Positions 52,338 to 61,900 of a DNA stretch of 64,000 nt are shown piece by piece; position 1 is the stretch's first letter, and each line of letters starts with the position of its first letter. The position numbers and the translations under genes were made by a program. Under the pieces are notes generated by a model. That model made no database searches. It saw nothing but the letters and a program-made list of their open reading frames with translations, and was not told the DNA's origin. Source of the DNA: Candidatus Poribacteria bacterium (GTDB lineage: Bacteria > Poribacteria > WGA-4E > PCPOR2b); assembly GCA_022822005.1 (NCBI GenBank), contig JAJECO010000097.1:79672-143671 (forward strand), written 5' to 3'.

Positions 52338-54365
52338 ATGCAACCGAAAGATGGGGTTCGCTTCATTAAAAACGTGATGATTCCGACCTCAGATGGCGTT
52401 CGGTTGGCGATGGATATCCATGTTCCCGACAGTGATGATTGGGAACGGACGCCGCGTCCGCTGATTCTCGAATACATCCCGTATCGCAAAGACGACACCG
52501 CTCCGTATTCAGGTTATCATAACTATTTTGCACAGCACGGGTTTATCGGGGCGCGGTTGGACTGTCGCGGCACAGGCAGCAGCGAGGGAATCAACACGGA
52601 TGAATACACATCGCGGGAACAGCAAGATGGCGTTGAAGCGATCGAATGGCTTGCGGCACAGCCGTGGTGTAGTGGCAAGATTGCGATGTTTGGAGCGTCG
52701 TATGGCGGGTTTACTTCTGTACAGATTGCCGCACACCGTCCACCGCACCTCACGACCATTATCCCCATGTACTTCACCGATGACCGTTATACCGACGATT
52801 GCCACTATCGCGGCGGTGCTCTGCGCTGCTACTACGATATCGGGGCGTATGGTTGTTCGATGATTGGCATGAATGCAATGCCACCGTATCCCGAATACAG
52901 CGGCGACGATTGGGCACGGATCTGGGAAGAACACCTCGAACACAATACCCCTTATCTGCTGAAATGGCTGGCGAATCAGACCGATGGTGAATATTGGCGT
53001 CCCGGTAGTTTACGTGGACGATACGACCAGATCCAGTGTTCAGTCTTCATGATTGGCGGTTGGCGGGACGGCTATCCAAACCCACCGTTGCGAACTTTTA
53101 GAAACCTCACCGTGCCCAAAAAGGTCCTCATCGGACCCTGGAATCACACACGTCCCGATGGCGCTATCCCCGGACCCCGTATTGACTACCTGAACGAAGT
53201 CGTCCGCTGGTGCGACTATTGGCTGAAGGGCGAGGACAACGGCGTGATGGACGAGCCTCCAGTTTGCGTCTATATGCAGACCTACGACGAACCGAGTGCG
53301 GATCGAACCGAAACGCGGGGATATTGGCGTGTAGAAAAATCATTCCCGCTGAAGCCGAGCCAATCGCTGACCTATTGGTTTGGGGACGACGGCCAACTCT
53401 GTTCTGAGCCAATGGATCGAGGGCTGCCTTTCGATAGTTACAGTTACCGTCCGACTGTCGGAGTCACAGGCGGATTGTGGAGCGGTGGTGTCCCTTTCGG
53501 ATTGCCCACGGATCAACGTCCTGATGAAATTTATTCGCTAAACTACACGACGGAGCAGCTGGATAAGCCGTTGGAAATCATCGGGGGGCCGCAAGTTGGA
53601 CTGAATGTCAGCTCTACGGCTCCCGTGATGGCTTTTGTTGCGAGGTTGTGCGATGTTGCCCCCGATGGCACGAGTGCATTGGTCTGTAGTGGTGTCTTGA
53701 ACGCGACACGCCGCAAATCCTTCACCGATCCAACCCCACTGAATCCTAACGAGCTTTACGAAATCAACATTAATCTCGACTGTACCGCATGGCGCTTTGA
53801 ACCGGGACACCGCATTCGTCTTTCTATATGTAGCGCAGATTTCCCAAACCTCTGGCCCACCCCGTATCCGGGAATTAACCGCGTCTATCGAGACGCCGAT
53901 CACCCATCGTGGTTGAAGCTGCCCGTTGTTCCGGTGAGAGAGGCAGAGAAAGGAGAATTACCGGCGAATGAAGCGCAGTTTGAACCTTCCCCCACAGAGG
54001 TCAGCGTCTATCAGCTTTCACCCGATCTACGTCCGTGGGAGATTGTCCACGACATTCTTGGCGACCGAACTGGATTGCGAACGCATACGAACATGACGAG
54101 CATCGTGAGTTCGGCAGCGCAAGTAGAAACCGACGCACAACTTGAGGTGTGGGCGCATAATCGTAATCCCGCCGATGTTGCAGCATCGGGTAAACATCAT
54201 CGTCGCATCGTGCGCAGCGACAGCGAAATCAACGTCGAAACTTGCTGCGGTTTTCGGAGCACCGAAACAGCGTTTCACGTCACGATTGACCTACATATTA
54301 CTGTGAACGGCTTACCGCACCATCAACAGCGGTGGGTACGAACATTCCCCCGCATCCTGCTGTGA
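52338..54365 (+). CDS. CocE/NonD-family (X-Pro dipeptidyl-peptidase-like) hydrolase
   Basis: A 675-residue alpha/beta hydrolase. The opening is FIKNVMIPTSDGVRLAMDIH, and the nucleophile serine is in IAMFGASYGGFTSVQIAA. IGPWNHTRPDG has the catalytic His region. The C-terminal beta-sandwich (LNINLDCTAWRFEPGH-like) is present. Members cleave esters, acylated lactams or X-Pro peptides. No signal peptide. GGAGG precedes the ATG at 52338. Confidence 0.93.
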   Translation: MQPKDGVRFIKNVMIPTSDGVRLAMDIHVPDSDDWERTPRPLILEYIPYRKDDTAPYSGYHNYFAQHGFIGARLDCRGTGSSEGINTDEYTSREQQDGVEAIEWLAAQPWCSGKIAMFGASYGGFTSVQIAAHRPPHLTTIIPMYFTDDRYTDDCHYRGGALRCYYDIGAYGCSMIGMNAMPPYPEYSGDDWARIWEEHLEHNTPYLLKWLANQTDGEYWRPGSLRGRYDQIQCSVFMIGGWRDGYPNPPLRTFRNLTVPKKVLIGPWNHTRPDGAIPGPRIDYLNEVVRWCDYWLKGEDNGVMDEPPVCVYMQTYDEPSADRTETRGYWRVEKSFPLKPSQSLTYWFGDDGQLCSEPMDRGLPFDSYSYRPTVGVTGGLWSGGVPFGLPTDQRPDEIYSLNYTTEQLDKPLEIIGGPQVGLNVSSTAPVMAFVARLCDVAPDGTSALVCSGVLNATRRKSFTDPTPLNPNELYEININLDCTAWRFEPGHRIRLSICSADFPNLWPTPYPGINRVYRDADHPSWLKLPVVPVREAEKGELPANEAQFEPSPTEVSVYQLSPDLRPWEIVHDILGDRTGLRTHTNMTSIVSSAAQVETDAQLEVWAHNRNPADVAASGKHHRRIVRSDSEINVETCCGFRSTETAFHVTIDLHITVNGLPHHQQRWVRTFPRILL

Positions 54366-54472
54366 AATACCGTTAAGGTTGCGGCGGATTCGTGGATGTA
54401 GTAAAATGAAGGGTCAATTGAAGTAATTCTTGCGAATGCAAAATAGTTACAAATTGAAAGGAGCTACAAATT

Positions 54473-55327
54473 ATGGATCTAACACGACAGCCACCACGGC
54501 GTCCATCAAACCTTAGCCTCGCCGGCATTGTTGGTGCAGCACGAATGACCGACAAAGCCAGAGCACATAACAGCGGAACAATGGGGGAGTACCTCTACGG
54601 AGACGATTCGGGTCTGGATGCTAAAGTGCTCGGACTACTGGGAATCTCCGCCGATGACTTTGCCAAAGCTGCTGATGAACATGACGACGAAGCGTTGCAG
54701 GCGTGGGTGCTTGAAAAATCGAGCGTTACGCAGGCGGACATCGACGAATTTAATGAGCGGGAATTGAGCCTTGAGCCGCCAAATGAGGAGTATAGACAAC
54801 GCTTGAGAGATCGGCTTGCCAAGTACGCCCCCGGTAGGACAGATATCACAACAGTGCTTCAATCGGTAGAATTGGACGATTGGGGTGAGTTCTGGCAGGT
54901 TGACTTGACGGTCGGACCGCCGCGTAGTCCCCATGATAAGGATGTCGCTGGTTGCCATGGTGTTGCACGGATGGCAGATAAGGCTCGTGCAGCGCGTGCC
55001 GGAAAAATCGGAGAATATCGGTACGGCGAGGACTCTGGGCAAGATAGACGTATCTTGGAGTTTCTCGGCGTATCTGAGGATGATTTCCAAGAGGCTGCGG
55101 TCAACAACCCCAACGACGTAGAGATCAGTGAATGGGTAGTTGAACAGAGCGGCAAAGACGCTGACGAAATCGCTGCGTTCAACGAACGGATGGCGAATTG
55201 GGGTCCTGAAGATGAATCGTCAAGAGCCTATTTTGAAAAGCGTCGTCAAGAGGTAGATCCGAGCCGTACGGATATTAAGACGTGGGCAGCCCTTCAAGAT
55301 GTTGACGACAAACTCAGTTTCGAGTAG
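54473..55327 (+). CDS. Tandem DUF5069-domain protein
   Basis: A 284-residue protein with two copies of DUF5069. Copy 1 (about residues 1-135) has GAARMTDKARAHNSGTMGEY and LGLLGISADDFAKAA; copy 2 (about 140-284) has GVARMADKARAARAGKIGEY and LEFLGVSEDDFQEAA. The usual protein has one copy of about 150 residues. Function is unknown. AAAGGAG precedes the ATG at 54473. Both copies look intact, so duplication is recent or selected. Confidence 0.85.
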   Translation: MDLTRQPPRRPSNLSLAGIVGAARMTDKARAHNSGTMGEYLYGDDSGLDAKVLGLLGISADDFAKAADEHDDEALQAWVLEKSSVTQADIDEFNERELSLEPPNEEYRQRLRDRLAKYAPGRTDITTVLQSVELDDWGEFWQVDLTVGPPRSPHDKDVAGCHGVARMADKARAARAGKIGEYRYGEDSGQDRRILEFLGVSEDDFQEAAVNNPNDVEISEWVVEQSGKDADEIAAFNERMANWGPEDESSRAYFEKRRQEVDPSRTDIKTWAALQDVDDKLSFE

Positions 55328-55342
55328 GAAGAAAATTGAGTG

Positions 55343-55480
55343 ACTTGTGTTAAGAAATCGTGCAGCAGAAACCGAGTTTGACCCCCCTGACAAGGGGGGC
55401 AGCGAAGGGGGGCTTGTCTTTCCCCCCTTCGCAGGGGGGTTAAAAAACTCGGTTTCTCTTTGTGTTTTGCACTGTCTTTT
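55343..55480. repeat. Long palindromic element, relative of the one at 28764
   Basis: AGAAACCGAGTTT (55367-55379) and AAACTCGGTTTCT (55445-55457) are perfect inverted copies around a C/G-rich core (CCCCCCTGACAAGGGGGG and CCCCCCTTCGCAGGGGGG). The left end TTAAGAAATCGTGCA resembles one arm of the element at 28764. It lies between convergent genes and may also act as a terminator. Confidence 0.7.
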
Positions 55481-55520
55481 TCTATGAGCTCCGTAGGTCG
55501 AGCACCAATGAACAAATGAT

Positions 55521-55563
55521 TTTCACGTTTCACGCATCACGTTTCACGCATCACGTTTCACGC
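55521..55563. repeat. GTTTCAC/GCATCAC tandem repeat, three units
   Basis: Fourteen-base units ATCACGTTTCACGC are repeated up to the stop of the minus-strand gene. There are no spacers, so this is not a CRISPR array. Confidence 0.8.
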
Positions 55564-55564
55564 T

Positions 55565-56614
55565 CTACCGTTTTGCACTTTCTTTTACCGTGAGCCAATC
55601 GAGTATATCGAGGACTGTTCCGGTTTTGTCATCGACAAGCACGACTCCCAAATTGCCCCAACCGTGATTGTAGTAACTGACAAACCACGCGAATCCTTGA
55701 AACGAGGCGTATCCGTGCACACCTTTGTGCGCCTTTAGGTGTTCTTTTAGACGTACATCTCTATCGGCGATCCTCAACGCTTGTGTGGATGTTAATTTGG
55801 GAGCAGGGCTGATAGATTGATGGGATAGATCTCTTAATACAGTTTCTGCTTCGATGGGGGGTGTTTTTGGTTTGCCCTCAGCGATTTCACGCAACAGCGC
55901 TGCTCGCTGACGATGTGCATCTCGAATTTTTTCATATCGTATGACACAGTCCGCTCCTACCTTTGAGATGTGATTTGCTGCATGGCGGGAAATTGCCTCT
56001 CCTCCTACACTCCCTCCGATTGCATCACAATCCAGAACGATCCCCTGAAAATAGGCGACTGTTATCTCGTTGTACTGATCCGCACACATCTCCGCTGCGT
56101 CGGCTTCAAGATTTAAGACAGCGGCATAATCCCCCTTCTTTTTGAAAATCTCCTGTTCCACTTTGAAGAAACTGGGGTAGATACCGTAATGGTGGAATCG
56201 ATTTGGGTAGATCTGGGCCCACGTCGAGATAAACTGCGTAATTTTCTCGCGTTCCGCCTCCAGTTCGGGCGAAGTTCCGTTCGTTCCTAACCTTTCCCAA
56301 TGTGCTCTCGCAACCTTCAGATGATATTCCCGCCGTTCCTTTATATGGGCTAATTCTCTACGACTCCGGTCTGCCAGTACGTTTTTTCCCTGACGCACGT
56401 AGTACCGAATTTGGATTTCTGTCATCGGAGTGGAGATGATTTTCAGGCAGTCCGCAGCTGCTTCATGCCACAAGGCTGCTTTGGCGAAATTTCCCGTCCG
56501 TTCATACCGCTGGATCATAACCTTAGCATTGGCAGTGCCTTCACGAACCGCATAGCACGGTTGAAAATGCCAAACCAAGGTCCAAAGGGCGATGAGGGAA
56601 TAGATTGTCTTCAT
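55565..56614 (-). CDS. Exported protein of unknown function
   Basis: A 349-residue protein with a signal peptide (MKTIYSLIALWTLVWHFQPC, cut near YAVREG). The body is helical with many charged residues (ELAHIKERREYHLKVARAHW) and six cysteines scattered through it. The C-terminal 60 residues (WFVSYYNHGWGNLGVVLVDD, then KTGTVLDILDW) look like a PepSY-type beta domain. AGGG precedes the ATG at 56614. No function is recognised. Confidence 0.65.
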   Translation of the reverse strand: MKTIYSLIALWTLVWHFQPCYAVREGTANAKVMIQRYERTGNFAKAALWHEAAADCLKIISTPMTEIQIRYYVRQGKNVLADRSRRELAHIKERREYHLKVARAHWERLGTNGTSPELEAEREKITQFISTWAQIYPNRFHHYGIYPSFFKVEQEIFKKKGDYAAVLNLEADAAEMCADQYNEITVAYFQGIVLDCDAIGGSVGGEAISRHAANHISKVGADCVIRYEKIRDAHRQRAALLREIAEGKPKTPPIEAETVLRDLSHQSISPAPKLTSTQALRIADRDVRLKEHLKAHKGVHGYASFQGFAWFVSYYNHGWGNLGVVLVDDKTGTVLDILDWLTVKESAKR

Positions 56615-56636
56615 AGGTGAACCCTATACATTCCGC

Positions 56637-56678
56637 TTTCACGTTTTACGCATCACGTTTCACGAACCACGTTTCACT
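56637..56678. repeat. GTTTCAC tandem repeat
   Basis: CTTTCACGTTTTACGCATCACGTTTCACGAACCACGTTTCAC bridges the gap between the exported protein and the recombinase gene, touching the recombinase stop. Confidence 0.75.
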
Positions 56679-57573
56679 TTCCATATTTGAACCGTGCAAT
56701 CCCACCCTGTTCTGCCAACCCTGCACAGGCATAATGCGCCGGCATCCGAGGCGATTTCCATCGACCCGCAACTTGCATATCCACAACAGACGCACCAGCC
56801 TGAGCAAGCGATACCGCAGACCCTATACGAAGCGAATGACCTGAGATAATACCCTCCACACCCGCCTCACGTGCCCTGCGTTTGATAATCTTTCTTGCGC
56901 CATCAACTGTCAGTCTGCTGTCCGTTATCCGGTCAAAGCGGCGAATCCACCGAAAAAGCGCGCCATCGGTGACACCTCCTGAGTCACAATACCGCTTGAT
57001 CGCCTCCCGCGTGGGATCCCCAACGTATAGCGTTGCATCGGGAGTGCTCACGGTCCCAATGCCGGTCTTCGACTCATGAATTGTCAACACGTTATCGACA
57101 TCCTCTACATTTACTACGACCGCTTCACTGATTCGTAACAGACAATCGCTCATCAATCGAATCAGTCCAGAATCCCTTAGTCCAGCAATAGTTCCCTCCG
57201 CTTCAGCAAGGGCGCAGATCTGCTCTACCTCCTCCCATGTGATGCCATCTACCTGACCTCGTCCCCGGTTTTTGCCTTTACGCCGAATGCCGGCGAGTGT
57301 TTTTTCTGTAATCTCAAAGGGGATCGTCTCTCCGTGATTTTTGACTGTCCATTTGACCGCAGCGACAATTTTACTGATTGTCGCTGGCGACTTTCCATCT
57401 TGATACAACGCCGTGATATAGTTTGCGAGTAGGTTATCGCTTAAGGAACGCCCATCCAACCAGATTTCCAACAGTTTCATTGCGTGCTGATATGTCTTGA
57501 CGGTGCTCGGTGCGATGCTCGCATTGACTAACTCTTCCGTTTCGTCGCTGATAGTTTGAGTTAATTCATTCAT
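56674..57573 (-). CDS. Tyrosine recombinase (Cre/Xer-like integrase)
   Basis: A 299-residue tyrosine recombinase. An N-terminal SAM-like domain (SIAPSTVKTYQHAMKLLEIW) is followed by the catalytic domain with the first Arg in DCLLRISEAVVVNVEDVD, HxxR in SGHSLRIGSAVSLAQAGA, Trp in VAGRWKSPRMPAHYA and the Tyr nucleophile in AHYACAGL. A Trp replaces the last His, as in Cre. It could mobilise a small element or resolve dimers; no att site was found. It has its own promoter and GGAGGAGG. The following 1.3 kb is rich in repeats and IS debris. Confidence 0.92.
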   Translation of the reverse strand: MNELTQTISDETEELVNASIAPSTVKTYQHAMKLLEIWLDGRSLSDNLLANYITALYQDGKSPATISKIVAAVKWTVKNHGETIPFEITEKTLAGIRRKGKNRGRGQVDGITWEEVEQICALAEAEGTIAGLRDSGLIRLMSDCLLRISEAVVVNVEDVDNVLTIHESKTGIGTVSTPDATLYVGDPTREAIKRYCDSGGVTDGALFRWIRRFDRITDSRLTVDGARKIIKRRAREAGVEGIISGHSLRIGSAVSLAQAGASVVDMQVAGRWKSPRMPAHYACAGLAEQGGIARFKYGK

Positions 57574-57617
57574 GATGCCTCCTCCATGACCGGATACGTA
57601 AGCATTTTAGCAATTCA

Positions 57618-57635
57618 ATAGAAATGCTATTCTAT
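57618..57635. promoter_or_regulatory. Inverted repeat over the recombinase -10 box
   Basis: ATAGAA-ATGCTA-TTCTAT is a perfect six-base inverted repeat with a six-base spacer that covers the -10 hexamer. It could be an operator, or a half of a recombination site. Confidence 0.4.
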
Positions 57636-57657
57636 AGATGATAATAAGTGCTGTCAA
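57629..57657 (-). promoter_or_regulatory. Sigma70-like promoter for the recombinase
   Basis: Minus-strand -35 TTGACA (57652-57657), 17 bases, then TAGAAT (57629-57634). It points to the recombinase gene that starts at 57573. Confidence 0.7.
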
Positions 57658-58505
57658 CACTTTTTTTATAATTATTTTTTTTAGGAAAAGGAGCGAGAGT
57701 AAGTCGACTTTTGTTTGTCAAACCCCGATGAACATTGACGTGAGCATCAGAGAGCGTCCCGGTAAATTAGGATTTACCACTGTCCCCCCAAATGGAAAAC
57801 CGTTTAATGGCACCATTAATAGAAAATTACACAGCGAATAGACAAACCTTGGACGCAATGGCTGAAACCCAAGCTACCACTGGATTTTCGACAAAGGACC
57901 CTTAATACACTAACGCCATAGAATAGCATATCCAACGCTTTATCTGTTTCTAAAGCAAATTTTCCAGTGGAAACGGCTTTCTTACTAACTGGCACCAAAG
58001 GTTATTACCACTATATTCAGTAAACCGTGTCAGGTCAATGATAGGTACTCCATTCCGCCTGCCTATTCTCGACACGGACTCCCAGTTTATCGGGGCGGGG
58101 TGACAGGTGTGTCGTAAAGTAGGTTATTTCTGATTGCGATGAAATGTCAACAGAACCTAGCAACTTAGGTTAACGCAAGTTGCTATTGATGTGAAATGTT
58201 GCAAAGCGGAAGCATGAAAACGAAATCGAGTGCCTCACTGGTCGCAGTGGATTGACAAATCCACTGCACACGCGCAAAGATGGCTCCGTTCCGCCTGTCC
58301 CGATTTATCGGGGAGAGTCCGAGACTTGGATATGCCTATCCAAGCCGAGCCGGCTTAGCAACTAGCAACTCAGGTTAGGTTAGTTTTGGTCAATATATTA
58401 GACTGATATATCAATATTAATCGACTGAGCCAGCCTTGATACGGTCTCCGGTGTGTCATTTGCGGAGAATTAGGCACTTGGTTATATGTGACGCATCAGT
58501 GGTAA
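57658..58505. other. Non-coding, repeat-rich stretch
   Basis: About 850 bases without a convincing gene. Short frames on both strands have no ribosome site or recognisable motif. It contains related hairpins and short palindromes (see 58245-58344), a CCCAGTTTATCGGGG relative at about 58080, and AT-rich palindromic words near 58395-58425. Confidence 0.5.
58245..58344. repeat. Hairpin cluster related to the 44217 element
   Basis: CAGTGGATT-GACA-AATCCACTG, TCCCGATTTATCGGGGA and CTTGGATA-TGCC-TATCCAAG occur in this order, the reverse of the order in the MITE-like element at 44217. The middle palindrome is the one inserted in hemC. Confidence 0.65.
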
Positions 58506-58679
58506 TTGGACATCGCTCCACCTGTTGGGCAATCGGGGGTTGTGGTCGTCCCATTGCGTTGGATTGTGGAACGCACCTTTTCTTGGTTCGGTTGGTTTCG
58601 CCGATTGACTGTGGATTATGAACGTTCTGCTGAGACGGCTGAGGCAATGGTATACATTGCCTCCATTTACTTGATGTGA
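58506..58679 (+). pseudogene. IS5-family transposase remnant (C-terminal end)
   Basis: A short open stretch with no start codon encodes VVVVPLRWIVERTFSWFGWF then RRLTVDYERSAETAEAMVYI and ends with TGA at 58677-58679. The block WxVERTFSW with the catalytic Glu and the RRLxxDYE motif belong to the end of IS5-type DDE transposases. The rest of the gene is missing upstream. A probable IS end follows at 58691-58710. Confidence 0.85.
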
Positions 58680-58690
58680 AATCGTATCAA

Positions 58691-58710
58691 ATGACTTTTC
58701 AGACAGGCTC
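58691..58710. mobile_element. Probable right terminal inverted repeat of an IS5-type element
   Basis: ATGACTTTTCAGACAGGCTC reads on the other strand as GAGCCTGTCTGAAAAGTCAT, the usual end of many IS5 elements. No left partner was found within the gap, which fits a decayed copy. Confidence 0.6.
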
Positions 58711-58934
58711 TTATGGCAGTTAGTCCCTAAATCAGAATCTCCTTGAGATTTTACCCATCAGTAGGCTAACTGCCACCAATACTTATGATAGTTTTCGTGT
58801 TGGGTTTCACTCTCTATGCTGCTACGCATTCTGACTACAAAACAACGCAGAGAGGCACCCCCGGATACGGAGGTCCTTTTAACAATCAAGGTACACATGC
58901 CTCACTCATTTCCAACGACAAAGGAGATAATTTG

Positions 58935-61900
58935 ATGAAACAATTTTTTCGGTTCATGTTTTTTCTGTTAATTAGCCTCTCAATTCCATTGACAGCAACA
59001 GCTCAAGTTGTCATCCCCGACGCCGGTCTTCGCGCTGCGATAGAGAAAACTCTGGACAAAGCATCAGGTGCACCTATCACCACAGATGATATGGGAAAGT
59101 TGACTCTTCTTGATGCCCAAAACGCCAATATCAGCGATTTGACAGGGCTTGAGTTTGCAATCAACTTGGAATGGCTGATCCTTAACAACAACAATATCTC
59201 CGACCTCTCACCTGTGGCGGAATTAAACAACTTGATGTTGCTGTGGCTTGACAACAACAACATCTCCGACCTCTCGCCATTGGTAGCCAATGCCGGATTG
59301 GGGAATGAGGACATTGTTATTGTAAATGGAAACCCCCTCAGTGCCGTATCTATCAAGGCCCACATTCCAGCGCTCCAAAGCAGAGGGGTCATAATCCCCG
59401 TAGACATTCCCGATCCGAACCTCCTTGCTGCAATTCAGCCAGTCCTCGGCAAAGCTAAGGTGGAGTTGCCCACCACGGCAGATATGGCACGGTTGACCCA
59501 TCTTGAAGCACGAAACGCCGATATCAGCGATTTGACGGGTCTTGAGTTTGCTACTAACCTGACAGAACTGGACCTTGGGTATGTGAAGGCAGAGGGGCGT
59601 AGGATGAACAGCAACTCGGTATCAAATCTCTCGTCTTTGGCGGGATTAATTAACCTGACAGAGCTACGGCTTTGGGGCAACAGTATCTCAGATGTCTCGG
59701 CTTTAGCAGAATTAACGAACTTGACATTCCTCGATATTTCCGGCAACAGCATTTCGGATATATCGCCTTTGGCGGGATTAATTAACCTGACGGGACTAGA
59801 TCTTGATGGCAATCACCTCTCAGACATCTCAGCAGTGACAGGCTTAACGAACCTGACATTCTTGGATATTTGGGGCACCCCCATATCAGACATCTCGCCG
59901 GTAGCAGGCTTAACTAACTTGACTGCACTGGGGCTTGGTGGAAACAACATCTCGGAAATCTCACCGGTGGCGGGCTTGACCAACCTGACAGGACTATATC
60001 TTCTCGATAACCATATCACAGATATATCCCCCCTATCGGACTTAACCAATCTGAAAACACTGTGGCTTCAGAACAATTGGATTTCGGACCTCTCGCCCTT
60101 GGTAACCAATACGGGATTGGGAAGTGGAGACACAGTTAATGTGAAGGGAAACCCCCTCAACCACGCATCCATAGAGACCCACATCCCCGCCCTCCAAAGC
60201 AGAGGAGTTACTGTTGAGTTTGACAATGTCATAACTGGGGATATAGATGATGATATAGATGATATTGAACTAATGGATCAGGATGACGAATCAATCACCA
60301 TCCCGGACCCCTACCTCCGCGCTGCGATTGAGTCGGCTCTAGGCGAAGCCTCAGGTGCCCCTATCACCCCGTCAGATATGGCAAAGTTGACCGGTCTTGA
60401 AGCGATAAACGCCAACATCACCGATTTGACCGGTCTTGAGGGCGCAAGCAATTTGACATGGCTGAACCTTAATGGTGAGCGTGTGGAGGGACGTGTTATC
60501 AATAGCAACTCGGTGTCGAATCTCTCGCCGCTTTCAGGTTTAACGAAACTGACAGGCTTGTGGCTGCAGCACAATGCTATCACAGACATCTCGCCGGTGG
60601 CAGGCTTAACCAATCTAACACAACTGGAACTCGGTAGCAACGATATATCAGACATCTCCGCTATAGCGGGGTTGACAAATCTAACACGATTGGGACTTTG
60701 GGAAAATTCTATACCGGACATCTCAGCGGTATCAGGATTAACAAAACTGGTAGGACTGTGGCTTTGGGACAACGCCATCACGGATATCTCACCTGTGGCA
60801 GGATTAACTAACCTGACATACTTAGCACTTGGAGGCAACAACATATCAGATATATCGGCGGTGTCCGGGTTGACTAACCTGATGGATCTGCATCTTCCGG
60901 GCAACAATATCTCAGATGTCGCACCCTTGGTAGCAAATATGGGATTGGGGAATGAGGACCGAGTTAATTTGCGGGGAAACCCCCTCAACCGCGCATCCAT
61001 AGAGACCCACGTTCCCGCGCTCCAGGGCAGAGGAGTTACCGTTGAGTTTGACAATGTTATCTCTGAGCCTGTGAATATCCCCGATACCAACCTCCGCGCT
61101 AAAATTGCATCGGCTGTGGGCAAAGCGTCAGGTGCTACCATCACCACAGCGGATATGGTAAATTTGACCGAACTTATCGCTCAGAACGCCGACATTATCG
61201 ATTTGACCGGGCTTGAAGCCGCAACGAACCTGACACGACTGGATCTGGGTACTGAGTATGTGCAAGAGGAGGATCGTTTTATCAACAGCAATTCGGTGTC
61301 AGACCTCTCGCCATTGGCGGGTTTAACCAATCTGACATGGCTCCGTCTGCGGAACAACTCGATATCGGATATATCGCCATTGGCAGGATTAACTAATCTG
61401 ACATACCTGAACCTTGGGGGCAACCTGATGATATCGGACATATCGGCACTTTCGGGATTAACTAACTTGGAGAGATTATGGCTTTATGCCACCTCGATAT
61501 CGGATATATCGGCTTTGGCAGGATTAACCAACCTGACATTTCTGGTTCTTTGGTTCAACTCGATATCGGATATCTCAGCTTTGGCAGGATTAACTAATCT
61601 GACATTCTTGAGTCTTTCCAACAGCTCGGATGTCCTACTTGCAATGGGATTCTTAACCGATTCATCTCTTAATAACAATTCAATATCGGACCTCTCACCT
61701 TTGGTAGCCAATACCGGGTTGGGGGCAGGAGACACGGTCGAGGTGGGGGGAAATCCTTTGAGCGACGCATCTATCCAAACCCACATTCCCGCCCTCCAAA
61801 GTAGAGGGGTTACGGTTGACACGCCTACGCTCCTTCTGAAAATTTCAGGCACGGTGACAGAGGCAGATAACCGGCTTATCGTTGAGGTTCAAGATAGTAG

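Noticed and set aside
55521..55563. Possible CRISPR-like array of CACGTTTCACGCATCAC units
   Set aside because: The units are directly joined without spacers, are only 14 bases long and recur singly elsewhere; there is no cas gene.
56674..57573. Integron integrase reading of the recombinase
   Set aside because: No extra integron-specific helix could be seen and no attC-like array or attI site follows; a Cre/Xer-like enzyme fits better.
57816..57998. 60-codon minus-strand frame in the non-coding gap
   Set aside because: No ribosome site, no similarity that I recognise, and it lies among repeats; not kept as a gene.
58840..58900. Riboswitch or leader structure before the giant LRR gene
   Set aside because: A small stem (CACCCCCG/CGGAGGT) and AACGCAGAGAGG words suggest a fold, but they do not match any riboswitch consensus I know and the stem has a mismatch.
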